From contig NW_002476104.1 of the NCBI RefSeq assembly GCF_000189635.1, positions 44,870 through 108,869 on the forward strand: 64,000 nt of DNA, in the 5' to 3' direction. A program made the translations under genes and the position numbers. This stretch comes from Tetrahymena thermophila SB210. Its lineage: Eukaryota > Ciliophora > Oligohymenophorea > Hymenostomatida > Tetrahymenidae. Below the pieces are notes generated by a model. That model made no database searches, had not been told where the DNA came from, and was given only the letters and a program-made list of their open reading frames with translations. Positions 26,301 to 38,116 of this stretch are shown piece by piece (position 1 is the first letter of the stretch; the number at the start of each line of letters is the position of its first letter).

Positions 26301-27518
26301 CATTTGTAATTAACAACTTCCTAGGGAATGAAAAAAGTTTTGATGAAACTCAAAAATACATAGAAGAATGATGTAAAGAAATTGTCAATATATTTAAGTT
26401 AAAGCTTCACTCTTTTGGATGAAGGCGTCTCTACATTCTTTTACTTTGATGGCGATGTTTAATCCACTTTCTTATATGGCATCATATTACCTGAAAAAGA
26501 AAGAAAGGTCTATATCGAAATAAACTGTTTGAAGGGTGACTTGCACACTGTTGGAACCTATTAAAGAGATAGCGCAATAAATGATAAATTCTAATTTACA
26601 TTCACTCCTGGAACTCGTTAAATTTTAGATGTTGATGTAAGCACTGGTAATTTCTACATTAAAATAAGGGGATTAGCTAAGCACAGCTAAGGTTTTATTA
26701 AATTCGTCTCCTTCCCATCCAAAACTTAACTGCCAACTCTTGCTTTCCATAAGCCTACTTTAGATTTGCCTACAATTACAGGTTTAAAAAGCTTAGAGAA
26801 ATGGGATGAATATACTCATGTTAATTTCTCGTTTGAGCCCCTTGACTGTTCTGGCTACAAATAAGACTTAGAAGACTTTTTTATTGAAGATATTATGTAT
26901 TCATTGTTGATATCTAAGGATAAACAAATAATCAAGGGTACCAACATGAAATTTAGCTAGATTGCAGGCGATTTTAATTCAATAGAATAAAACTTAAATC
27001 TTTATCTTGAAACAAATGTCAAGGTTCCTGTCCTCTTCTTTAGCTTTAATGAATCCAAAGAATGTATTAATTCTTGCCAAAAATGTTAGAAAAAAGAAAT
27101 ATCTGTTCCTTTGGATAACCAAACTTTCTAAAAACACCTCAACGATGGCACTCCATTTGTAATAGTACGTGCAAGTATAGATTGGAAAAACAAAGTTAAT
27201 GGTTAATATTACAGCTAAAACATTTACTACAGTGAAGCAATCCTCGACCAATCATAAATATTGGTTCCTATTAAGGAAATTTAAGATTAATCTACTCATG
27301 AAGGAATTCCAGTATTTGTTATAGCACTTATTATAATTGGAGCTCTTGTGCTTATTACTTTGTTAATCTTCTACTTTAAAAAGTATAAATAAACTGCAAA
27401 GAGACTCAATTTCGAATTAACTGATGTCCGTAACGTAGCTGGCATTAGTTAATCTCAAGACACTTACAATGATCCTAAAATGAAGCACATTCCTCTTGAC
27501 GAAGAAATCAACGAATGA
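20327..27518 (+). CDS. Large type I membrane protein, ciliate-type, function unknown
   Basis: Seven exons: 20327-20771, 21355-22101, 22434-23152, 23309-24255, 24433-25504, 25594-25710, 26148-27518; about 1,805 residues. It starts with a signal peptide (LIGSVVVLALIFSCLFQTVAAQ region, residues about 8-29). A very long extracellular part follows, dominated by beta-rich sequence with scattered cysteine pairs (KCQTKCGYE, CINSCQKCQKKE). One hydrophobic segment near residues 1736-1759 (PVFVIALIIIGALVLITLLI) is followed by KKYK and a cytoplasmic tail of about 46 residues. That gives type I topology at the cell surface or in an endomembrane. The junction between the sixth and seventh exons is uncertain: the acceptor could be at 26140 with the donor at 25682. 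No catalytic motif or named domain was recognised. Large single-pass proteins of this build are common in Tetrahymena, and a surface or adhesion role is only a guess. Confidence 0.8.
22166..22194. repeat. (TTTG)n tract inside an intron
   Basis: Seven TTTG units within the second intron (22102-22433) of the large membrane-protein gene. Confidence 0.85.
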
Positions 27519-30500
27519 GCAATAAGAAATCTAACAAACAAATAATTTATCTATCTCTCTCTCTGTATGAGTTTAACTAACACATTTAGTTTTATTCAAA
27601 TATTTATTTATTTGTTTAATATTCAAATGTATTTTTTTTAAATCTAAATATTATTTGATTGATGTTTTATTAATTTTTAATGATTTTAACCTTATATACT
27701 TTCTATTTTGAGTGGGTAAATTATTCGTTCAAAGATTTTCTAATAAATTTATTTGAAATACTTTAATAAATTTCAAAGTTAAATTGATTAAACCAAATCA
27801 TTATTTTATTAAATATAGTGATTAAATTTAATAATTTCATTTTATATAAAAAAATAATATTAATTTTAACTTATTTGTATTTTATCCAATACAACTAAAT
27901 TTAATTTTTATTATGAATTATTAGCAAAGATAAATATATTAAAAAAGTAAGTACCTCAACTCAAAATATAATTTAATACAAAAACAAGTATTATTGGATT
28001 AGATGAGGATCTATCTAAATAAATATCTGTCTATTTATATAATGCAAAATTATTAGTTAAAAAGCGGAAATTTATATGATAGTTTATTTTTAAATAAAAT
28101 ATAAAAAAATATTTTGTTTTAAATAACTAAAGATAATTTAGTTTTATTTGATTTTAAATATATTAGTAGTCTCATAAATTAAGTCCAACTTTTATTAAGC
28201 CCATTTTTACATAATTTTTGATAGTTTGGTCAAATTTTTAGAAAAAATCTTTTTTATCTATGGTCTTAATTATTGAGAATGTATGGTAGTGAAAGAAATA
28301 TTGAGTATTAACAGTAGTGAAAGAATTCAAAAAATAGTTTTTATATTTAAATATTAATTGTTTAATTTATTTGTTTATTTATTTATCAATGTTATTTAAG
28401 TATTACTTTTAGTTTAATTATATTTTCATGTTTTTTGTTTAAAGATGTTTTAATTGTCATTTATTTATTTTATTTAGGATATTTTTAATGAGTTAATTTT
28501 TAATATGATTTATTATATTTTTTATTTTATTTGTTTTATTTATTTATTTATGTATTTATTTATTTATTTTTTAATGTTTAGATTTCAATTTTTTTTTCAA
28601 AAAGAGAGCTGAGATCAATTCTATGTTAGTATTTTTTAAATATATCTATTGTTCCTTTGTTTTATATAAAAAGAGTGGAGAGAGAATTGGATTAGAGAGA
28701 TATCAAAAATCAGGAGAGTTGCTATCTTTTGGAGATTTTTAGGTTTAAGCAAAATGTTAGTTTAATGATTCGGGAAGTAAACTTAATGATTCGAAGCGAA
28801 ATATCAGACGGCAATGATATAAACGCTCAATTAAAAACTTTTCCTGTGAATCCAAAGTGTCAAAAATTTTTACTTAATCATTTCTAACTTTCATTCAAAC
28901 CATCTAATACTCCAGCGATTGGCGCTGCTACATCTTTTCGGTATTTCATCTGCTCCTATTAAGGTTTAATTTTATTTAGCTTATTTTTTATTCATTTTTA
29001 ATTGTTTTTTTTAATATTTTTCTTAATTTTTTTTAATTAAAATTAATTGTTTCATAATACCAAAAGAATTTTAACTTATTAATAAATATTATTCATATCC
29101 TTAAGAAACATAATTTGAATTTTAAAGTGAAGTAAATCAAAGAAATTTTTTCGTTCATAATAATTCTTAACAGAAATAAATTTTTCTCTAAATATTAACA
29201 GTACCCACCCAATCTTATTATTGTGTGATATAAACAAAATAAAAATAAATGATTAAAATAGATTTTTAATTTTCATGTATCTTTAATGTTATAAATTATA
29301 TTTTAAATCAATAAAAATTATAAAAATTTATAAGTTCTTTCTATAATAAAAAATATTTTTTACTACTTTTTAAATATTATTTAAATTTATATTTTCTAAA
29401 ACAATTAAAATAATTTATTAATAAAAAATAAAAATTTTTATTAAATATAAAATAATTTAAATTAATTATATATTTTCATATATTAACATAAATTTAATTA
29501 ATTTAAAATTATATAAATACTCAATTTATTTTTATTTTTAGGTTATAATTTATTGCCCTTTCAATCTATCTATCTATCTTACTTTATTTATTTTAAAAAA
29601 ATGAAAATATTTTTAATAGAAAAAATGAAGTAAGTAAGTATGTTATCAAAATATTAATAATAAAAACCTTAAAAATTAATCATATTGATGAAAATAATTG
29701 TTTAAAATAATAAATTTATGAAAAATATAAGCAAAAATAAATGCATATTATTTTCATTAAAAAAAGTATTAAATTGGTTATTTTTAATATTTTTAGTTAT
29801 TTATTTATTTATTTTATTTATTTTTATTCATTTATTATTTTTTGTTGTTTATTTATTATTTGTTTTTATTTATTTATTTTTATATTATTTATTTGATTTA
29901 ATTTTTTTATTTAAATTTTATTTGTATTTTTAAATTTGAATATTTGTTTTAAGCTATCATCAATTTTATAGGTGCTCGAGATTGAACTTTGGTTGGCAGG
30001 CTTGATTTAAAAATATATTAAAAAAGTAATATATATCTATTATATTTTATAAAGGTGTAAAGGTGGTAAATGATTTTGATTAAACCTACTATCTCTTTCA
30101 ATAGATTTTTGAGCAATTTTATCAGTTTTGTAATGTTTTAATATTAGCGTACAGTTTAAAATAATAACTTTATTTGTAGAGCGCAGTTTGATAAGTGGAG
30201 CTTTATCAATGCGAAAAGAATTATTTTATCGAGGGGAATTCTGGTTTTTCAACTTTTTTTGATGAAACCTTGTTTAAAAACTTTCTGTACACTCATTACA
30301 TATTTTACCGATAAAAAGGCTTTTTTTTTTCCTCTTTTTTCTTTTTTAATTTATAAAAAAAATATTGTTTATTAAGAATTTAATTAATTAAATGTGAAAA
30401 ATAATATCTATAAAATTCAATTCTCTGTTCTTACAAAATTAAATTAATCTTCATATTTGATTTAGATAATTCAAAATTTGAAATAAGAGGGAAAATACAA

Positions 30501-31584
30501 ACTCAAAAATCATCTCAGATAATTATAATCATTTAATAAAGCAAAAAATTAACAAAAGAAAAAAAACAAGAGAGTAAAGTGCAAATCTTTCTGTAAAGCA
30601 ATAAATGATATTGATCCATATAAAATTTTTATTGGATAAACTGGTAAACTTGTAATGCCCATAAGTTTTTTAAAAATACCGAATTTACATATGAATCAAT
30701 CTCATTTATTGAAAGAAAGCAACTTGAAATCATTACTAAAGGCTGAATTGTTTTAAAGGAAATACATAAGAAAGTGGGGCTATAGTTTTTAAGGAATCTT
30801 TTAATCCCGTTAAAAAAAAAAATTCGTTCTAATATCCATATCCCTAAGTAGCCTCATGCCCGTCTTTAACCTAATAATTCAGCTTAAAACCCTTATCGCG
30901 ATGAATAAATTCATTCATACCTTCTTCCACATATATAAAAAGTATTTTTTAAAATATAGATCAGAACTTGAAGACTCATCTAAAAAAAAGAAACAAACTA
31001 ACAAATTAAATAAATATAAATACAAAAAGAAAAAATATAAAAACAAAATATGAAGAAATATTAGAAATTAAATACATAAAATAGAAGCTAACTAAACCAC
31101 ACAAAAAAACAAACAAAAGCAACAGAAAATAAAACAAAATACTAAAAATGATTCATAACTTGAATAAAAGTAAATACAAATTAAATAAACTTTTGAAAGA
31201 AAATAATATTTAAAATAAATAAATAACAATTAAAAATCTAGAAAGAAAATCTTGAAATATTTTGATCAAAGCAATAATTTTATTTTATTTTTTTAATTTT
31301 CAAATTAGCTTTTATGTGAAGAAAGAAATCAATCAATCAATTAAATATAATATTACAATTTAAATTTATTTAAAATAAAACAAATATCAATATTTATCAA
31401 AACACTAATTAAAAAGATCAAGGAAATAAATATATTTTAGCATCTTAAAATATAAAGGAAGTTGAAAGATTTTAAAGCAAAATATTAATTATATAAATTA
31501 GAATGCAAAATAATATTAATTTTATTTAAGTTTATTTTATTATTTTATTTGTTTTTATTACTTAAACTAATTTTTATCTATAAA
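27519..31584. other. Long AT-rich region with unresolved coding-like fragments
   Basis: No gene model could be closed. Several GC-richer islets translate into normal-looking peptides on the plus strand. At 28765-28972: NPKCQKFLLNHFQLSFKPS and PAIGAATSFRYF. At 29972-30025, flanked by AG and GT: VLEIELWLAGLIQKYIKK. At 30105-30152: IFEQFYQFCNVLILAY. At about 30179-30270: RSLISGALSMRKELFYRG, ending in TGA. To join the last two one would need an intron of only about 26 bases. This could be a real gene with odd introns, or a decayed copy. The rest is poly-T/A low-complexity DNA with TATC runs at 29562-29579. Confidence 0.35.
30655..31053 (+). CDS. Weak open reading frame, 132 residues
   Basis: A continuous frame in the ciliate code from an ATG at 30655 to TGA at 31051-31053. 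The middle is hydrophobic (LISISLSSLMPVFNLIIQL), followed by a strongly basic Lys/Asn/Tyr-rich tail (KYKYKKKKYKNK). Local GC content is above that of the surroundings. There is no recognisable domain and random AT-rich DNA often stays open this long, so it may be a 3' exon of the fragments upstream, a decayed gene, or noise. Confidence 0.2.
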
Positions 31585-31992
31585 TCAGAATTTTCTAGAT
31601 CCGCCTAAATTATTGTTTAGCTTAGTTGAAGAAGTAGCATTTATTTATTCATCACTTACTGGTTCAGGGAGGGGACCTAATGATTCTGGGGTAATTTCCT
31701 GATTATATATTTTAATAGAAAGGGGTTAAAAATATTTCAACATTAAATAACAAATAAATATCCATAATTTAAGAATCATTTTAGTTATATGTTTTAATTG
31801 TTTTTTAATAAACAAATCAATTACTCTTGCATCTATGAAGAAATCGTTGTAATCTCTAAATAATGTATATGTTCCATATAAGAATCCCAAAATAAGTCCA
31901 TTGACGGCATATTAATGCATTTTATTTGCTGCTCTGAAACCCTTTTCTTCAACTCTAGTTAAAATCTTATCTAATTTACTCCAAAAACTCAT
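31585..31992 (-). CDS. Small single-span protein, possibly mitochondrial
   Basis: Two exons on the reverse strand, 31992-31825 and 31698-31585, phase 0 junction, 93 residues. The intron (126 bases) has GTAATT at the donor and AATCAG at the acceptor. The N-terminus (MSFWSKLDKILTRVEEKGF) is an amphipathic basic helix. Next comes a single hydrophobic stretch (YAVNGLILGFLYGTYTLF, residues about 29-46). The tail after the intron is Pro/Ser-rich (ITPESLGPLPEPVSDEQ). This size and build resemble small accessory subunits of mitochondrial inner-membrane complexes, but no family was recognised. The reading frame contains in-frame TAA codons and so is invisible with the standard code. Splice phase, sensible composition and isolated GC-rich islands make it a probable real gene. 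Confidence 0.6.
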
Positions 31993-33085
31993 CTAATTTA
32001 TTATGCTAACTTATTGTCGATTTTAATAAATATTGTGTACAAATAATTTTGTTATATTCCACTATATCCTTATTAGTACTTGATAAATTTATAATAAATA
32101 TCAGAACTCTATTGATATATAATAATTGAATGAATTAATCAATTAATCTTTATGTATTTAACTCATAACCAAACATTAAATCAATAAACCTATTTAAATG
32201 AGGAATAAAAAATTCGAAAAATAATTTTATTTTAGATTAAAAAGCATCTAAATTTATAAATTAATTTTTTAAAAATTATTTTCCATTTTAGAATTACTTC
32301 AATTTTAAAGCTAAAAAAATTAAAAAATTGTTCGTTGCCTTGACTGCCTGCCTGATGATTTTAAGTAATAAATTTATTTTTAATTGCATTAAAAACGCAT
32401 TTCTGTATTATAAGCAAAGTAAATTTTTTAATTATTTTATTTTATTTATATGATAAGAATGAATTAAATTCAATTAAAGTAAGAAATTAAATTTATCAGA
32501 TTAAATTATTTTTTTAAATATTAATTTGATTAATTAGTTTTATAAAATTTAAAAGAAATTATTCATAAAATTATTATTTACGGCGAATAATATTATATAT
32601 ATATATACACTAAAGGTCATATATCACCAAAAAGAGCATGTATTCAGGTTTGCCATAAAAAAAAGATGATAACCAAAATTCTTAATTTATAAGAATCTAA
32701 AGTATATATATTGTATAATTTAGTATGATTTGTATACTTTGTAATATTGAATAAGAAATTAAGCTGGCTTTACTTAAATTAAATTATATTTTTTTTATTA
32801 AGTAATTCGGTATCGAATTAGATTATTATAATTTATCTTTCACAAAAAAAGAAAATTGTTTATTTTATTAAATACAAAAATTCTTTTTGCAAGTTAAGTT
32901 CTAAAAAATATTATCTATTAACTTTTTATATTATTAATCATTTGTGATTAAATTTAATTAATTTTTGCTGTTTAGTTTTCTGAATTTAGATTATTTTGCA
33001 AATTATTTGGCTAATAAATTAATCAATAATTCAAAGAAATATCAAAGTTACAAAGATTCTAATTTTATTTTATTCTACCTCAAAA
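31993..33085. other. Intergenic region between divergent genes
   Basis: AT-rich spacer between the reverse-strand small gene and the forward membrane-protein gene, so both promoters should lie here. It contains a TA run at 32593-32607. No further gene seen. Confidence 0.55.
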
Positions 33086-36000
33086 ATGTAGATTGCTTCT
33101 AAAGTTCATAATTCTCTTTGTTGTTTAATTTTATACGGATTTTTATTTATATAAATTATGCTTGAATTCAAAATATGTTTTTGCCAAGTTAGCTAGCTTG
33201 AGTAGCTATTAATTAGTTAAGGTATAAAATATATCTCCAGATAAAATGTCTTAAACTTGGACTAAATAAACAAACTTGTTTTAAATATCAATCTAAATAA
33301 CACAACTATCACTTAAGCTTTGTAAATATGTGAAGCTTCAAGCATATAATTAAATTTTACTGCTGAAAATGTAGACATACTTTTTGAATAGAATTAAAAC
33401 TAGACTTTTATTAGCATTTGTGGTAATGCTACTAAATTAGAGATAAGTAAAATTAGCCTAATAAATGTGAATTCGAATATTGGTATTTTGAATTCAACTC
33501 TAAATAAGTGCTAAGAATGTAAAATATAATCAATTTAACTCCAAAATTTAGCATGCTTAAAGCCAATTTTTATTCTTGGCAGTATTAATTCCTTCGGCAT
33601 ATCCAATTTAGAATCAGATTCATTAAGTATATTTCAGTCTAAATTGCCATTATTTCAAGTAGACATACAAGCTAATGAAGGCTATTTAACCTTTTCTTAA
33701 TTTGAAATACCTACTCGCAATATTATAAATGGATATAAAATGTTACCTAAGGGTAATAATAACTACAGCGAAGTTAATAAAACGATTGAAGATGATTAGT
33801 CTCAAATTTAGCTTGAAAAAGAATAAAGAACTTTAATATTAATTTCAAAATCCAGTAAAGGATATATTTTGATTACCTAAATGAATATCGATTTAGAAAA
33901 TAAGAATATTAGATTTCTTACATCTTTCGACTGGTAAAATTCAAAGATATATATTAGGAATAGTTACTTCTATAGAAACAAAGCTATATAAGATGGAGGA
34001 AGCATTTATCTGAAGCAAGTAGCTCCACTTGTGACATTATATAACACTACTTTTGATTCATGTTCTAGTGGAAATTTCGGAGGTGCCTTATATATGTATT
34101 AAGTAAATGCTACTAATTGCACTTTTATCAATAATAAAAGCAAAGTTGGAGGTGTTTTATTTACAGTTTTACGAGAATCTAACATATTAAATTCTTAATA
34201 TATTAACAACACTGCAAGCATAACTTCGCCAAATGCTTATTTTTGTCCTCCATATGCTCAAGACAGAGATCAAATTTCTTGTGAAATTTTTTAAATAGAA
34301 AATATTTTTGAATATAATTAACAATTACAAAACACACCTCTCTATATAAAAGAAATCAATTATACTCTTTAGACTGATTTTAATTCTAAAAATACTCTCA
34401 GCTTATAAGCTAAGTTGATGTATGGAATTGTTTATATTATAAAATTGAGATTAAACAGCATAAATTTTACTTAGTATTCGCCTTAGCTGTCTTTCGGAAA
34501 TGTCTATAGTTACCTTACACAAAATTACCAATAGTACTTTTCTCCATTCTCAGTACCTGAAGTCAATTATCCTTATTTAGTTGTTACTTATGTGCCTAAT
34601 TTAGATTGCTAAAGCTCAAACCAATTAATAAGGTTTGATTTTTTTTAAAGCTCTTTTTATACTCCAGGTTGTTTTGAGGTTTCATCTTAATGCAAAGCAG
34701 GCATGCAGCAGCTAACTTCAATAAGCTAGGAATAAATATTCTAGCAATGTCAGTACTGCAATTTAGGTCAATTTTTATACAAAACTAATTACTCATGCTT
34801 GACTTGCAACCCAAATTATTACTCAAGCTGCTACTCTAATTTAACGTTTCTAGTGAATGGGTATTGGAGAAACGAATTAGTAGAAGATGAAAGTTCAATT
34901 TACCAATGTAACTTAAATCCTTCTAACTGTGAAAGTGAAAATAGAATAGGTATTGGTAATTCCTTATGCAAGGAAGGATATAAGGGAGATTAATGTTTAG
35001 CTTGTGATTTAGATGGTTCAGTTTGGGGTGAATCGTATGGAGGAACAGGGTAATTTCAATGTATTAAATGTAATTCTATTCCTAGAAATACCATTTATTT
35101 TACATTTTCTTTGTGCTTTTAACTTATTGTTTTTATTTTTGCTTTGGTGAGCAACTTTAAACGAATGAAAAGCTAAATTCTAAGAAAATACCTTTAAAAA
35201 CTTTAAATTGTTTACATAGGAACAAGCTTCCTCAGATAATCCTAAGCTACAGTCTACATAAAAATCCTTTTATTCAACTTTTAGATTTATCTCTCCGCGT
35301 ATTATTTTATCGATTTTAACAAGCAAAATGAATCTTTTGATAGCTAAATTTTTTCCTTCTTAAACCCATTTCAAGGATAAGGCAATACATCTTATGATTG
35401 CTTTTTAAAAAACATTTTTCCAGAAACAGATAGCATAGGTCTACTAAAATTATAATTCTCAAGCTATTCTCCATTGATTATAAGTGTTTGCATGTTTTTG
35501 ATATTTGCTTTACTAATGCTAAGACAAACATAAAAAATATTTAATCTAATATACCTAACAATTCATTGTTATTGTTATCTAGTTTTGTTTGTATTCTAAC
35601 CTTCGATTCTTTTATATTCGCTCTAATCGCTTAAATGTATTCAATTAACAAAACAAACTAGCTATGTTTATCTTGATCTCTCATATGAATGTCATAGCCA
35701 AATGACTGATCGCATAAAATTGTTAGGATTAATTTCAATTCTATTCTATATTATTATTAATCCAATAGCGATATTTCTATTAATGTATTTTCAAAGATAA
35801 AAGCTAGAAAATCTGAGAGTGATAAGAATGCTCGGATTTCTTTTTGATGAATATAAAAGAAAGTTCTTCTACTGGTAATTTGTAAAAGTTTTACTATCTA
35901 ATGTATTGATTATTCTCCTTTAAATCCTATTCAATCAGTCAATTTTAGCTATTATTCTTTATCTAGGGTTTTTATCAGTTTATGCAGTTTTAATTATAGT

Positions 36001-36472
36001 ATTGATGCCGTTTTAATCGATACACTTGAATAAAATCGAATTAACTTCAGTAACTCTTTCAATATTATATCTCCTTTCTTCTATTTCAATGCAATAATCT
36101 CATACTTACTTAGTAAATTATGGAAATTAGACAACTTCGTAAAATATATCAAATGCTTTCTATTACTCTACACTAGCCATCACCATAATATTTTACTTTT
36201 ATATGATTTTCCTAATTCTTTAGTCATACTTTTACTTGTCAATCCTGAAGTTGTAGAAATTTAGAATATTTGTTAGCCTAAACTAAAAATTTCCTAATTT
36301 ATTTTCTAAAATTTATTCTAAATAACTAAGGGATAATTTGAATCTCTTTAGGTAGACAGTAAAGAAAGCGATGATGTTCTAAAATATATAGTACCAAATG
36401 AAAGATCAAGAGGATCAACTAATTAATAATATAGACAACACAAGTATTTCTAACTTTTTATATTTAAAATGA
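33086..36472 (+). CDS. Intronless beta-helix / cysteine-rich / multi-pass membrane protein
   Basis: A single exon of 1,128 residues. The start at 33086 gives a signal peptide (CCLILYGFLFIQI, residues about 12-25); the later ATG at 33158 would lose it. Residues about 285-390 show parallel beta-helix repeats of the form NTTFDSCSSGNFGGALYMYQ and TFINNKSKVGGVLF, as in pectate-lyase-like and Pmp-type folds. Residues about 515-663 are cysteine-rich with CxxC pairs (CQYCNLGQF, CLTCNPNYYSSC, CLACDLDG, CIKC), like furin or EGF-type modules. From about 668 to 1050 there are roughly eight hydrophobic segments, then a basic cytoplasmic end. This three-part plan is a large ciliate family of putative surface proteins whose function is unknown. 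The lack of introns over 3.4 kb contrasts with its neighbours. Confidence 0.85.
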
Positions 36473-38116
36473 ATAAAACTTAATAAAAGTTTGAAAAGAA
36501 AATAAAATGGAAGCTATTTTAAATTGATGCAGCAAGTTCTTACTTTAAATATTTTTTTACCAAAAAAAGCCTTTAAATTTTCCATAAAAAATAAATTTAT
36601 TAATTAATTAATGTATATATAATGCAGAAATTAAAAATTTCCTTGTTAGATGTTATGTATATTATAACCAAAGACTTAAAAATAAAATATAAATATGAAT
36701 AAATTTTTATTTAACTTATTTACTACTTGAGTTTTCAGTAAATATCAGCAATGGTAATTTTAATTTGAGCATTTAATAATTTAATATTAATTCTTAAAAA
36801 CTATTTCAAAATTTTGTGATGATATTATTATTTGAAATGTTATAATAACGATAAAATCTAACGGATAGCAAATAATATCTTTATTTTTCGTTATTTTTGA
36901 TAAAAGTCTTCGTTAATTTTATTAATTAAAATTTGTTTCAAAATTGAAACACTAACTATAAATACAGATTTTAAATTATAAGATGAAGATATATCTCGTT
37001 CATAAAATATTTGAAAATATATGGAAAATTAATCTATTAATTAGTATTTATAACCATATTCTGGAGTCCTCTTTTAATAATTTGATTTAAATCATGTATT
37101 TTTCAAGCAATAATTTTAAATCTCATTTATCTAATGCTAGCCTTATTCCTTTATAATTAATTAAACTTGAATAAAACTCATCATTTAAATAATTGTTAAT
37201 TATAGTAACTAATTATCAAAAAAAATATTAAATAAATGTTTTAAAACTTTTTATTTATTTTTTAATAAAAATTTGATTAATTTAAAACAAAAATAATGAA
37301 TTAGATCTAATTAAAATTCGATTTTTGATACAAAATATTTAAAACTTTCTCATAAGTACATCTCTTGAGATATTTAATTAAGAGTAATTTCTGTTAATTA
37401 TATCGAGTATTTTTTTTATGGTAATTTCTTTTAAAATATCAGCTCCTTAAAAGAAGAGATAATATTTTTACTATTTAAATTAAGAGATATTATTACTGAA
37501 CCAAAAATTTTGTAGGTATTTTTAAGAAATTAAAAAATAAAAAGTGGAAAAAATATTAACATTTGAATAATTTAATAAAATAATTTAGTTTTATTTAATA
37601 AAATATGAATTATGCTAATAAATTTAATTGATTTTATTTAAGAAATTCACTAAAATATTTTTATTGAAATATTTAAGTGATTTTATTTGATTTAAATAAT
37701 TTGATTTTTTTATCCTTTTTGTAATTAATTACTTCAAATTTATTTTATTTTTATATTATTTAGTTAATCATGAGTATTATGAATGAATGAATGAATGAAT
37801 GAATGAATATCAATAAAAGGAAATTATTATTTTTTTTAATTTTTAAAAATTTTATTAAAAATATTTTAAAGAAGGATGTAAATTTTTAAAAATGAAATTT
37901 ATATTAGCAATTAATCATCGTATAATTAATTCATATTCATACCTCCTTATTAAGTTCTAATCAAAGATTCTAAAGAAAAAAATTTATTTTTTATTAATTG
38001 AAATTTGTTATTGATTGATAGATAGATTCCACAAATATTATAAATATAAAAAATCCTCAAAAAAAAAATTAATAAAAAGAGAAATATCTATCAAATTCAA
38101 ACCACTTTTTACTAAA
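36473..38116. other. AT-rich intergenic region
   Basis: No gene seen on either strand. It contains a (GAAT)n tract at 37781-37808. The last 100 bases are the A-rich leader of the next gene. Confidence 0.6.
37781..37808. repeat. (GAAT)n tract
   Basis: Seven perfect GAAT units in intergenic DNA. Confidence 0.9.

Noticed and set aside
26994..27251. Reverse-strand frame of 85 codons.
   Set aside because: Antisense to the last exon of the type I membrane protein; no independent support.
29718..29933. Forward frame of 71 codons, almost all Leu/Ile/Phe/Tyr.
   Set aside because: Pure TTTA/TTAT low-complexity DNA; the apparent membrane protein is an artefact of composition.
29972..30025. GC-richer segment considered as a tRNA or T-arm remnant.
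   Set aside because: No cloverleaf can be drawn and the segment translates cleanly between AG and GT; a coding scrap is more likely.
33158..33160. Alternative downstream start for the beta-helix membrane protein.
   Set aside because: The in-frame ATG at 33086 adds a convincing signal peptide, which this family needs; the later start would remove it.
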